DNA from: CALODP01 sp942492055
Lineage (GTDB): Bacteria; Bacteroidota; Ignavibacteria; Ignavibacteriales; Melioribacteraceae
Direction: 5' to 3'
Assembly (NCBI GenBank): GCA_942492055.1
Contig: CALODP010000019.1
Coordinates: 248,001-312,000, forward strand
Length of the DNA stretch: 64,000 bases
How positions within the stretch are numbered: the stretch's first letter is position 1; the number at the start of each line of letters is the position of its first letter. Below the pieces are notes generated by a model. It saw nothing but the letters and a program-made list of their open reading frames with translations, did no database searches and had not been told where the DNA came from. The translations under genes were made by a program, and so were the position numbers. Positions 28,201 to 37,097 of the stretch are shown here, piece after piece.

Positions 28201-28408
28201 AACCTTTTGGCCAAACTCCGGATGGTTCTCTTCCCCACCAGGCAACTTCCCCGAAATTATAAAAAAGAGTTTCCACAAGATTACCGTTATGTGTACCTTC
28301 TTTTCTATACTTTCTGTCTCCCCGCTTTTCCGGAGGAACTTTTATTTGAGCGATTGTTGCGCCGGCGATCATTATTAAAAATAAAGATATAAGACAGCTC
28401 TTTTTCAT
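25265..28408 (-). CDS. Large secreted protein with Ca-binding-type Asp/Asn repeats, in the SusD-like position
   Basis: 1047 residues with a signal peptide (about 1-20). Residues about 290-375 contain several 'DGIDNDGNGIIDE'-type segments, calcium-binding loops like those of thrombospondin type 3 or dockerin repeats. A fibronectin-like region follows (near 'KAVAGDGKVTLYWD', about 545-690). The C-terminus ('GGLSVAPGVYIYHVEAPG...GRFAIIK') is a short beta-sandwich resembling T9SS tails without the 'YPNPFNP' linker. It is encoded between the TonB receptor and the PorV-like protein, where classic loci have SusD, but it shows no SusD helices. I infer a surface partner of the receptor, with the function not established. 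Confidence 0.75.
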   Translation of the reverse strand: MKKSCLISLFLIMIAGATIAQIKVPPEKRGDRKYRKEGTHNGNLVETLFYNFGEVAWWGREPSGVWPKGSKHSYMDGITPLVAAEVTDETSDTIRMVEAGYRENMDISPTGVERGFQPRPGYANPNQDNIAMSDKPISWPSSWPGLDDSWNGYWNGYFGKRTNADQESYFVMDDNADDGHNYYPDSTDHSRRGLGLSVGVRGFQWSNVLAEDLVFWHYEITNESTNDLNKTIFGMYVDCGVGGQFDSNDDYASFDKNLDITFSWDHDQMGEGGWTPTGYAGYAFLESPGNPNNGIDDDNDGEIGSPVITSQMLIGEIPGNGKDDNGNGIIDEDKINIGMSYADGIDNDGNGIIDELIDEARADGIDNNNNWDPATDDVGIDGLAGTGDFGEGDGKPNSGWLASGTIAGLPAGPINKYGLVDSGQPGEPNIDKTDINESDQIGLTAFDVFYIGSGVVFREDDRIWERISYSHFDTRLQNGNIAFLFGSGPFILPAGATERFSLGLLFGNDLDDILRNKDVVQKIYDNNYNFARPPLKPAVKAVAGDGKVTLYWDSESEKSFDSFLKEYDFEGYRIYKSTDPGFQDAYDITSGFGDETLYKPAAQFDIENDVKGFFDLDYQGVKYYMGDNKGLKHSWTDTDVINGQTYYYAVVAYDKGNASIGLYPSECTKVIVRDLAGNISLDKNTVVVTPGTATAGYVGSAAADTILHVAGNATGKVYCEIVDPTSVKNKSYELRFKSPSADTTSYSLYEVSASDTSEIIANSMYLKGEDFNPLFDGIRLFVENEEIGYDFDNSGWTKGNSNLIIQGEKIYDVPKGTEGYPASYEIRIGEPDSSWLYKYREETNFQVWDTYKNEKVKYYHWEPTDQVDHILNAGDYIEIWKQIGSSWKRIWKFSFIEPTGLETKNPVAGDLAFIKIKTPFGSDDKYHFQTIEHKTDIEQAKEDLDDVAVVPNPYIGAARWEPQRLTASGRGERRIYFIHLPQEADIRIYSMSGDHVITLEHRSELLDGKEPWDMKSKGGLSVAPGVYIYHVEAPGIGEKTGRFAIIK

Positions 28409-28420
28409 CAGTATAACCTC

Positions 28421-31063
28421 TTAAAAATTTAAATCGTAATTCAAACCCAGGATGATTCTTCTCGGCTCCGAATAAAAAGTCGGATTTATCAGATACTCAC
28501 TTAAAGAATTAGGTCCTTGTTTTTCCGGAGTATATTGACTAATTAGTGTGGAATTAGCCCTTCCCGTATCACGATAGACATCAATTTCATTACGAATATC
28601 TAACAGATTATAAACTTTCACATAAAAGGAGAGTTTTTGATTTGCTATGTGGAAATCTTTGAAAAATTGCAGATCAAGATTGATTTTATCCGGCATTCTC
28701 GAACCATTTTCGAAGCTGGATTGTATTGATTGATTTTCAGGAGTATATGGAAACCCACTTTCATACTTCGCAATTATACCAAAATTGAAGTTTTCGGGTA
28801 AAGTATAGAATAGAGACATATTTATTGTATGTCTTTGATCCCAATTTACAGGTATTACCTGGATATTCGGTTGTTTCGGAGGATTTCCCTGACCTCTGTT
28901 AAAGGCATCGTTGGGATCGGAAGCGTTACTTTCCGATATCTGAAATGTATAATCCAAAGAGACAGAGAGAGGATCCGTTATAGTATTCCTCTTGAAAAGA
29001 GAAACAGTAACACCTCGGGATTTTCCGTAATCTCTGTTAGTATATAAAGCGTATCTATCACCACCTACGTAGGTATTCTTTATCTCCGTTCCCAAGAGAT
29101 TAGATACATCTTTATAAAATCCGATCACTTCCAAGCCTATTCTATCCAAGAACTTGTAGTGAAGTCCGATCTCATATGCAACTGTGGACTCGGCTTTGAG
29201 ATTCGCGTTTCCCATTAGAGTATATAGTCCCCCGGGACCTACTCTGAAATTAGGATTATAGTAAAGATATTCGTAATCGGGCATTCTGAAGAAATGTCCG
29301 TAACTAAAATGTATAGTTCCGTCAGCCGAAATAGGGAAAGCCAATCCAAGTCTAGGAGACCATTGAGTCTGTGCCTTCGAATTTGTCTTTTTCGAATTTA
29401 CCGGATCACGGTAATCGGTTGGGACTTCTCCTTTGGCGTCGAAATAATCGAATCTGAGACCGGCATTTATAATAACACTTTTATATTCCAGTTTATCCTG
29501 AATGTAATAAGCCAGACTTGTAGGAGTATAATTGAAATCTCCTTCGTTTATGAACTGATTAAAACTAAATACAGGGCTTTCTTCCTTATAAAAGGCAGTT
29601 GAATTTGTCACATCAATGTTATCGTATCTGAATTCTACACCGGTTTTTATCTCATTATATTGATTAAACTGTGTAAGAAAATCCCCTTTGATAATGTGTG
29701 TCTCAGTCCTTCTTTTATTATGACTCATATCGGTTCCACCACTTAAAAAGCTATAATTGGTAAGCTTATTTAGTAGTTCAGGGTTTGCGTAGCGAGAGTC
29801 ATTTATATTTTCAAATACATAAGTCTTGTTTTCCGATACACCGTAAGAATACTTGAATGTCAAAAAGGAGCTTTGCGATAATACATAGGTCAAATTGAAT
29901 ATATTATTATAGGATGTCTTGTAATTTGTGGGAATTCCGTCCGGATTGTACTTAAAATTGTGATTGTAATACCGACTTTCGCTTTTATCGAAAAGAAGAA
30001 AATCATAGATCTTTATTTTTTCCGACAAATCGACATTAACTTTTGCTTGTGCGTTATAGAACTCGCTATTATTCATCGCGACAACTTTATTATCGCCGGA
30101 CTCATCTATATAAAATCCGTCTCCCTGCATGTAAGAGCTATCACTCATATTGAAACGACGTTTGCCGTAGAGATATCCGTCATTTTCATATCTTCTAAGA
30201 GCCAGACTGTATCTGATTTTTTTATCAAAAAGGGATAAAGGACCGCTCAAACTGGCTTTAATATCATTTATGGCAAATGGATTTACATCTTTGATATTAT
30301 AAAAAGTCTTCGAATCGCCGCTTAGATAATCTCCAGCCGAAAGATTGATATTCGCCTCGAATTTATCACTTCCCTGTTTTGTAATAACGTCTACAATGCC
30401 GGACATAGCCTGCCCATATTCGGCATTAAAAACGCCGCTAATTACCTTAACTTCCTGCATAAACTGCACATCAACTTCGGCAGAACGGGCGCCGGAATAA
30501 TTATCCTTTACGGATATCCCGTCTATCATATAGCCGACTTCGGAAGCGCGTCCTCCGCGGATATGAATATTACCCCCTGCATCTGTCACCACTCCAGCTT
30601 TTTGCTTAATGACATCATTCAGATTTTCAACGGGAAGCTTTTTGATTTCCTCGGCACTCACAGAGAGCTCACTTGAAGTAAGATCTCGTTTTACAATTTC
30701 TCTCTTTGCGGTAACGATTACTTCCCCCTCGAGCTTAGTACTTTCCTCTTCCATCTCAAGATCAATTACCGTGGTTTTACCGGAAGAAACATGGATATTG
30801 TTTACAACCATTTTTCTGTATCCAACCATAGATACAACAATCGAATATTTCCCGGGATGAATATTGAGAATAGCGTAATATCCGTCGATATTTGTCGCGG
30901 CTCCGGTACTTATAGATTCGATGTATACATTCACTCCGATTAGGGGTTCAGTTGTATTCTTATCCTTGATTATTCCTGCTATTTTTCCGGTTTGTTGCGC
31001 ATTAACAAAGAGCGGAAAGAATATAACAAGGGCAATGGTCCAAACAATTTTCTTATAGTTCAT
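28421..31063 (-). CDS. TonB-dependent receptor with carboxypeptidase-regulatory-like domain
   Basis: I choose the ATG at 31063 (MNYKKIVWTIALVIFF), which gives a proper signal peptide and 880 residues; the 20-residue upstream extension has no signal character. After the signal comes a carboxypeptidase-D-regulatory-like domain ('GIIKDKNTTEPLIGVNVYIE', about 28-110), then a plug ('LPVENLNDVIKQKAGVVTDAGG', 'IHIRGGRASEVGYMIDG') and a 22-strand barrel ending in 'RRIILGLNYDLNF'. This is the outer-membrane uptake gate of the locus, energised by TonB. No SusD follows, unlike Bacteroides starch-type loci. The gene lies after a stable hairpin that may tune its expression relative to the upstream CBM9-like gene. 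Confidence 0.93.
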   Translation of the reverse strand: MNYKKIVWTIALVIFFPLFVNAQQTGKIAGIIKDKNTTEPLIGVNVYIESISTGAATNIDGYYAILNIHPGKYSIVVSMVGYRKMVVNNIHVSSGKTTVIDLEMEEESTKLEGEVIVTAKREIVKRDLTSSELSVSAEEIKKLPVENLNDVIKQKAGVVTDAGGNIHIRGGRASEVGYMIDGISVKDNYSGARSAEVDVQFMQEVKVISGVFNAEYGQAMSGIVDVITKQGSDKFEANINLSAGDYLSGDSKTFYNIKDVNPFAINDIKASLSGPLSLFDKKIRYSLALRRYENDGYLYGKRRFNMSDSSYMQGDGFYIDESGDNKVVAMNNSEFYNAQAKVNVDLSEKIKIYDFLLFDKSESRYYNHNFKYNPDGIPTNYKTSYNNIFNLTYVLSQSSFLTFKYSYGVSENKTYVFENINDSRYANPELLNKLTNYSFLSGGTDMSHNKRRTETHIIKGDFLTQFNQYNEIKTGVEFRYDNIDVTNSTAFYKEESPVFSFNQFINEGDFNYTPTSLAYYIQDKLEYKSVIINAGLRFDYFDAKGEVPTDYRDPVNSKKTNSKAQTQWSPRLGLAFPISADGTIHFSYGHFFRMPDYEYLYYNPNFRVGPGGLYTLMGNANLKAESTVAYEIGLHYKFLDRIGLEVIGFYKDVSNLLGTEIKNTYVGGDRYALYTNRDYGKSRGVTVSLFKRNTITDPLSVSLDYTFQISESNASDPNDAFNRGQGNPPKQPNIQVIPVNWDQRHTINMSLFYTLPENFNFGIIAKYESGFPYTPENQSIQSSFENGSRMPDKINLDLQFFKDFHIANQKLSFYVKVYNLLDIRNEIDVYRDTGRANSTLISQYTPEKQGPNSLSEYLINPTFYSEPRRIILGLNYDLNF

Positions 31064-31099
31064 ACCTAAAATCCAAATCACTTTTAAGATAAATGATTC

Positions 31100-31121
31100 G
31101 GCGAAACCCGAAGGTTTCGCC
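31100..31121 (-). terminator. Intergenic hairpin with a C(UUCG)G loop between the CBM9-like and TonB receptor genes
   Basis: On the minus-strand transcript, GGCGAAACC and GGTTTCGCC pair perfectly over nine base pairs around the loop TTCG, closed by C-G, the most stable known tetraloop type. It begins 8 bases after the stop of the CBM9-like gene. No run of T follows, so full termination is doubtful. A role as partial terminator or 3'-end stabiliser that makes the upstream gene more abundant than the receptor is more likely. Confidence 0.65.
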
Positions 31122-31129
31122 AAATTATT

Positions 31130-32878
31130 TTATTTGATTAGCATCATTTTCTTTGTTTGAGTAAAGCTACCAGCTTGGAGAGTATAGAAGTATAATCCGC
31201 TGGACAACTTGGAAGCGTTGAAATTGATAGTATGCTTTCCGGCATCCTGAGTAGCATTGATTATTGAAGCTACTTCACGACCGATAACATCATATACTTT
31301 CAAGACAACATTCGATTTAACAGGAATAGAATAACTGATTTTTGTAGTTGGATTAAAAGGATTTGGATAGTTTTGATCCAAAGCGAAATTCTTTACAACC
31401 CCTAATTCATCCTCTTCAACAGGGACCGGAGTTGAATTGGATAGAACTACCCCACGATACATATGGTATTTTTCGAATGTAGGATCACACCATTGAGCGC
31501 CCCACCAATTTGGCGCATAATCTCCGGTATCTGCGGCAAAAACATCATCCGAAGAATAATCAAGATCCCAAATTACAGCGCTTAACATTACTGTATCACC
31601 TACACTGTATCCGAACATATCCGTATGAACAACAACTTCCAAAGAGTAACCGTTATCCGGACCATTCGATTCGGAATGAGATACTGTTCCCTGTGGAAGA
31701 TAAGAAGCTCCTTCGGCTGCTCCGGTAGGAACATTACCGTTAGTCTCAAAAACCGCGACTGCTCCTTGTGTATTTTCGAAGAACATATTCTTTATTTCCA
31801 TTCTGGAACCTGCGTCCGGAACTTCTCCCTTATTAGTCATCCAGAGAAATAGTCCGTCAGCTTCCCAACCCGGAGCCCATTTACAAACTGATTTGTCATC
31901 CGATTCAACTCCGATATACAGATCAGTTCCTTTATGCATAAATTTGACTGTCGCTACACTTTGGTCTGTGTAAGCAGCGCCTTCTTTATTCCATTGCATA
32001 TAAAAACCATGAGTTGTACCGGTAGCTCCTTTACCTATTGTAACTGATTCGGCACCTGCCCAAAATTCTTCGGATAACTGTCCGTCCAATTGAATAGCAG
32101 CATCTGTTTTGTAAGCGGTTTTATTCAAAGGATCGGCTAATTTAAGAGTTCTGAAAGCATCACCCCATTCGCTTCCCCAATAGCTCTTATAATACGACCC
32201 AATTGCACCAAATGGATCCATATTTTCGATATATCCGTCAGGATCGAATATGGCAAACATTACTTCTAGTTCACTATATTCATCGGTAAAACCTAATTGA
32301 TCTAGATGTATTACCATTTCAGCGGTATATCCGGAATCAGCTGCAGTTGTATCGTTAACTATAGTAGCGCTATGTTTCCAAGCCGCACCTTCTCCCGAAC
32401 CGGCCGGAGCATTTGTTTCGAAAACTATGTCAGGATTTGTTCCGCCAGCATTAAAATAGAACTTATATTCTTTGGGAATACCGTTTGCGTCTTTTATTTT
32501 CATGAAAAGACCATCCCCTTCCCAACTTGTTCCGAATTTTCCTACTGACTGGTCATTAGATTGAAGAGAAATATAGAGATCGAGACCTCTGTGAAGACAT
32601 TTTACTATAGTAAGAGTCGTGTCAGTGTAATTACCGGTAACATAAACTTCTCCGGTTTGAGTATAACTAACATCTCCGGGTAACACATTAGCGCCAAAGA
32701 CCAAATAATCATATCTTTTTTGCCAATCTGTTTCATCCAGAACTCCATCAAGCACAATTGGTTTTTCAGCGCTCACAACCTGAAGAGACATAGGGTCTTC
32801 ATGATTTTGAGCTAATAAACTCATCGATGAAATGAGTACCATAAAGGTTAGAAAAGATAAATAGTTCAGAAGCTTCAT
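31130..32878 (-). CDS. Secreted protein with two CBM9-like domains and a T9SS tail
   Basis: 582 residues with a signal peptide (about 1-23). Two related beta-sandwich domains follow (about 35-245 and 252-480). Each opens with a 'LDG.L.E..W' strand ('IVLDGVLDETDW', 'IQLDGQLSEEFW') and contains 'WEGDGLF' or 'WEADGLFLW', marks of carbohydrate-binding family 9-like domains. The C-terminus is a T9SS sorting domain ('NYPNPFNPTT', terminal 'KKMMLIK'). No catalytic motif is seen, so it is probably a surface glycan-binding protein that captures polymer for the GH144 enzymes and the receptor. It is the first gene after the LacI repressor, 26 bp away, so it should be the best-expressed structural gene of the locus. 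Confidence 0.82.
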   Translation of the reverse strand: MKLLNYLSFLTFMVLISSMSLLAQNHEDPMSLQVVSAEKPIVLDGVLDETDWQKRYDYLVFGANVLPGDVSYTQTGEVYVTGNYTDTTLTIVKCLHRGLDLYISLQSNDQSVGKFGTSWEGDGLFMKIKDANGIPKEYKFYFNAGGTNPDIVFETNAPAGSGEGAAWKHSATIVNDTTAADSGYTAEMVIHLDQLGFTDEYSELEVMFAIFDPDGYIENMDPFGAIGSYYKSYWGSEWGDAFRTLKLADPLNKTAYKTDAAIQLDGQLSEEFWAGAESVTIGKGATGTTHGFYMQWNKEGAAYTDQSVATVKFMHKGTDLYIGVESDDKSVCKWAPGWEADGLFLWMTNKGEVPDAGSRMEIKNMFFENTQGAVAVFETNGNVPTGAAEGASYLPQGTVSHSESNGPDNGYSLEVVVHTDMFGYSVGDTVMLSAVIWDLDYSSDDVFAADTGDYAPNWWGAQWCDPTFEKYHMYRGVVLSNSTPVPVEEDELGVVKNFALDQNYPNPFNPTTKISYSIPVKSNVVLKVYDVIGREVASIINATQDAGKHTINFNASKLSSGLYFYTLQAGSFTQTKKMMLIK

Positions 32879-32904
32879 ACTGCCTCCATTAGTGATTATT
32901 GATG

Positions 32905-33939
<1,035 letters not shown>

Positions 33940-33944
33940 TTGTT

Positions 33945-33973
33945 AAGTTAAATCAAAGAATGCTACTTGTCAA
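33945..33973 (-). promoter_or_regulatory. Predicted promoter of the LacI gene and glucan-use locus
   Basis: Read on the minus strand, TTGACA (complement of 33968-33973) is followed after 17 bases by TAACTT (complement of 33945-33950). The -35 is perfect and the -10 matches weakly. The start of transcription would fall inside the operator at 33926-33939. The -10 is not the usual TAnnTTTG of Bacteroidota, so confidence is moderate. Confidence 0.5.
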
Positions 33974-34016
33974 GCAAAATCGAAAACTTATATATATTTT
34001 TATGCATTTCGGCAAA

Positions 34017-34038
34017 TGTAACAATCCACATTGTTACA
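34017..34038. promoter_or_regulatory. 22-bp dyad between the PP2C and LacI genes
   Basis: TGTAACAAT (34017-34025) and ATTGTTACA (34030-34038) are perfect complements around CCAC, and TTTTGTTACA repeats one arm just beyond. It lies some 38 bases after the stop of the REC-PP2C gene and about 44 bases upstream of the LacI -35. It could end the upstream transcript or act as a second operator. No T-run supports a full terminator. Confidence 0.45.
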
Positions 34039-34075
34039 TTTTGTTACAGAGGAGAGATAAATAGAGAAAATTCTA

Positions 34076-35242
34076 TTATTTCAGGCGGGTAATTCTTATT
34101 AACGAGAAATCATCGGTAAATTTCCTTTCATTACTGATGTCAAATATCTGCTCAAGCGATATAGAAGTATTGATATTTTCATAAAAAATCTCAATTAAGT
34201 TTCGACTAAATTTCCCGCTTTCTTCAAAAAACTCAAGAAGTCCGTCCGAATAGAGCACCAGAGACTCATTTGGTAAAATTGTAATTTCTCGCTCATCGAA
34301 TTCGGCATTTTCGAATATACCGACGGGAAAATTTTCTATCTCTAACTTTTCTACTTCTCCGTTATTCTTGAAAAAAAGAGGAAATGGTTGGGATGCTGAG
34401 CATATTTTCACCTTATAACTAGTAATATCAATAATGCCATAAACCAATGTATAGTAGTGCATGCTGAGAGCCTTTTCCAAAAATTTGTTATTAAGCTCCC
34501 ACAAAACATCCGCCGGTGATTTAGGTAAAGGAACCTCTTTAGTAAGATCAAAAAGAATATTATTTTTTTGATTATCTCTCCATGGAATCAAATCATTGTA
34601 TAAACCAACCGAAAGAATCGCAGAAGCAGCTCCGTGGCCTACAACATCAACAAGATAGAATCCTATATGATCATCATCCATTAAAAAATAATTAAAGATG
34701 TACCCCGAAAGAAACTTAGATGGATAAAATATAGCCTCAAAAGAGAGCTCCCCGATATTCCATATTCTATCCGGTAGCAGAGATTGCTGTAGTTCGGAAG
34801 CGGCTTTCAAATCTTTTTCCATCTGTCTTGAGTAGTCGGACAAAGTATTGTTTTTCTTTTTCATCTCATTGTGCAAAGCAATAATCCTTTCGCCGGCTCT
34901 TATTCTTACTTTTAACTCTTGGGAATTAAATGGCTTTTGAAGAAAATCATCCGCTCCGGCTTCCATTCCTGTGATCAAATCGTTTTTATCATTTTTTGAG
35001 GTAAGAAGGATGAAGTAGATATATTTTTCGGTCTCTTTTTTCCGTATCTCTCTGCAAAATTCAATTCCATCCATTGCAGGCATCAACCAATCACTTAATA
35101 CAATATCGATCTCCTCTGAGTCAATAATTTTCATCGCTTCGAGCCCATCGGATGCTTGAAACACTTCATAATTAAAACTCTTTATAAGACTTTTTAGCAG
35201 AATTCTGGTTTCAGGCAAATCATCTACAATTAATATCTTCAT
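34076..35242 (-). CDS. Response regulator with PP2C (RsbU/SpoIIE-type) phosphatase output
   Basis: 388 residues. Residues 1-120 are a receiver domain with phospho-acceptor Asp51 ('VLSDWLMPAMDG') and 'DDFLQKPF'. A coiled-coil linker (about 125-155) leads to a PP2C-type phosphatase with 'LVDVVGHGAASAILS' and 'LVLYSDGLLEF', the metal-binding motifs of SpoIIE/RsbU. Such proteins remove phosphate from a STAS anti-anti-sigma protein when activated. A STAS gene lies at 44915-45256 in the same cluster, and a hybrid kinase with REC and Hpt at 46924-50169 could supply the phosphate. No RsbW-like kinase domain is present in this protein. It ends the polysaccharide gene set, 12 bp after the esterase gene. 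Confidence 0.92.
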   Translation of the reverse strand: MKILIVDDLPETRILLKSLIKSFNYEVFQASDGLEAMKIIDSEEIDIVLSDWLMPAMDGIEFCREIRKKETEKYIYFILLTSKNDKNDLITGMEAGADDFLQKPFNSQELKVRIRAGERIIALHNEMKKKNNTLSDYSRQMEKDLKAASELQQSLLPDRIWNIGELSFEAIFYPSKFLSGYIFNYFLMDDDHIGFYLVDVVGHGAASAILSVGLYNDLIPWRDNQKNNILFDLTKEVPLPKSPADVLWELNNKFLEKALSMHYYTLVYGIIDITSYKVKICSASQPFPLFFKNNGEVEKLEIENFPVGIFENAEFDEREITILPNESLVLYSDGLLEFFEESGKFSRNLIEIFYENINTSISLEQIFDISNERKFTDDFSLIRITRLK

Positions 35243-35253
35243 AAGTTTCCTCG

Positions 35254-37095
35254 CTAGAATGATAAGGAATATGAAATGGAAATACTTCCATCTTTAAAAC
35301 GACCGGTTCCTCTAGATGGTTCATTCCACATAAAACGATTGCCACTATAGTTATTGTATTGAATCGATATAGTCCCCGGATGCCAATCGAAATATCCGAA
35401 ACCATAGGTGAAATCTGGATTCCATGGTTGTTTTGAAGAGGGATCAGGATAATAAAAAAGAGTAAAATTGCAGTAAAAGTAACCGTAGACTGAATAACGT
35501 GTTGAAAAGCTTAAAACCTTTTTCCATGATTTAGTGGATAATGATTTCAAATCGGTGTATTTGGGAGTAATACTAATCCCAATATTATGACTTAGACTCC
35601 CCTCCTTGTATCCGACAAACAAATTCTCAAGAAACACAGGAGAAGGAAATTTCCATCCCAGCGAGATAGAACCTTCCTCAAACTTAGTCATTTTTTCTTT
35701 GCCCTTCGGTGAAAATTTATTACCTCCGTAATTAGCGTAAATCAGACTAAATGTATATGGATGCCAATCATTAAACCCAAATACATAAGTAAAATCGGGA
35801 TCCCAAGGCGCTTGCAGGTTTTCATTAAAGTATTTGTAAAAGGAAATTGACGCAAACCAATAACCTACTATCCTATAATTTAGAGATGTAACAAAAGTTA
35901 GATTCAAATTTCGCTCTCCCTGTGTACCTAACCCAGAATTCAGCATTGGTTTCCTTTCTTTCAGCGGAATTCCAATCTTAAAAGCAATACTTAAACCATC
36001 CGATAAATTATCTAACTCGGAATCATACTTTTTCAAAAAAAAATCTTCGAAAGGGAAATCGAAGGAACTCATTATTCCATCTATGACAGGAGAGGTTTTC
36101 TTTTTCCGTCTTATACGAAGCTCACTTTCTTCTGCTTTAATTATCCTGCTTTCCCTCTTAGAAACCGATGATTCTTTTTTTTTCAAATATATGACAGGTT
36201 TCTCGGTTCGAACTCTTTGTTTCCCTTTACCGGAATATTTACTAAAAAAATTAAATAGGAAATCATTGGCAACAAGTTCTTTATTCGCAGTACCAAGTTG
36301 ATCTAGCATTATTTCTCTTCCACCGGGCCATGTATGCCCGTTACCCAAACAAATTACATCTATAACTTCTGTCCTTTCTTTAGCATTAATAAAAGAATAA
36401 GCTTTTACAGTTTTCTTATCTAAAAGTGACACTTTTGCAAAAGCTTGATTTCTTTTTTTATAATGATTAACAGTTTCATCATGAGAAGAGAAACCAAAGA
36501 TTCCACCTCCGGCAAAGGGAACCATTTTATCTTTAGTACCATGAACAATTGCTATTGGGATTTTCGTGGCTACGTCACATCTCTCTTCATTAAAGGTATG
36601 AGCAACAATAGCAGCAGCAGTAAACAAGTATGGGAAAGTACAAAGAAGCTTATTTATAAGTTGCGCTCCTGCGGAAAATCCCATTGAATAAACTTTTGCC
36701 GTATCAATCGGATAAGAAACCTCCAAATGTTCCAAGACCTTAACTGAAAAGAGTACATCATCAGCTTTTGATTTTCCGGCTGATGGTCCTTTACCTGCAT
36801 TCCATGTCTTTTTTACTGCATTTGGAAAAGCGAGAATATAACCGTATTTCTCTGCAAACTTATCGGTCTTTAATAACCATCGTGTTCCGTTAGCGTCACT
36901 ATTAAAACCATGAAAAATTAGTACAACAGGAACCTTTTGATTTTTAGGCAAAGAAGAGGGAATGTATACATAATAATTTCTTTCCATTCCATCAACATAC
37001 ACTATTTCTTTTTTATACATTCCCTGCGAAAAAGTAATTGAAGTGATAAAAATGAAAATACTCATTACGATAATATTTCCTCTCAAGCTCCCCAT
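35254..37095 (-). CDS. PHB-depolymerase/CE1-type esterase fused to a duplicated outer-membrane-like beta domain
   Basis: 613 residues with a signal peptide (about 1-24). Residues about 30-290 form an alpha/beta hydrolase of the LpqC/PHB-depolymerase/CE1 class, with oxyanion 'IFHGF', nucleophile Ser141 in 'GFSAG', 'VHGTKDKMVPF' for the acid, and 'GNGHTWPGG' for the histidine. A basic linker ('LRIRRKKKTSP') leads to a beta-rich region (about 340-613) with two related units, each holding 'PWDPDFTYVFGFNDWHP' or 'PWNPDFTYGFGYFDWHP' followed by 'NYGGNKF' or 'NYSGNRF'. It ends in 'SYSLSF', as outer-membrane barrels do. I infer deacylation of a glycan at the outer membrane, perhaps with a pore role. 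It directly follows the OpgC acyltransferase gene. Confidence 0.75.
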   Translation of the reverse strand: MGSLRGNIIVMSIFIFITSITFSQGMYKKEIVYVDGMERNYYVYIPSSLPKNQKVPVVLIFHGFNSDANGTRWLLKTDKFAEKYGYILAFPNAVKKTWNAGKGPSAGKSKADDVLFSVKVLEHLEVSYPIDTAKVYSMGFSAGAQLINKLLCTFPYLFTAAAIVAHTFNEERCDVATKIPIAIVHGTKDKMVPFAGGGIFGFSSHDETVNHYKKRNQAFAKVSLLDKKTVKAYSFINAKERTEVIDVICLGNGHTWPGGREIMLDQLGTANKELVANDFLFNFFSKYSGKGKQRVRTEKPVIYLKKKESSVSKRESRIIKAEESELRIRRKKKTSPVIDGIMSSFDFPFEDFFLKKYDSELDNLSDGLSIAFKIGIPLKERKPMLNSGLGTQGERNLNLTFVTSLNYRIVGYWFASISFYKYFNENLQAPWDPDFTYVFGFNDWHPYTFSLIYANYGGNKFSPKGKEKMTKFEEGSISLGWKFPSPVFLENLFVGYKEGSLSHNIGISITPKYTDLKSLSTKSWKKVLSFSTRYSVYGYFYCNFTLFYYPDPSSKQPWNPDFTYGFGYFDWHPGTISIQYNNYSGNRFMWNEPSRGTGRFKDGSISISYSLSF

Positions 37096-37097
37096 TT

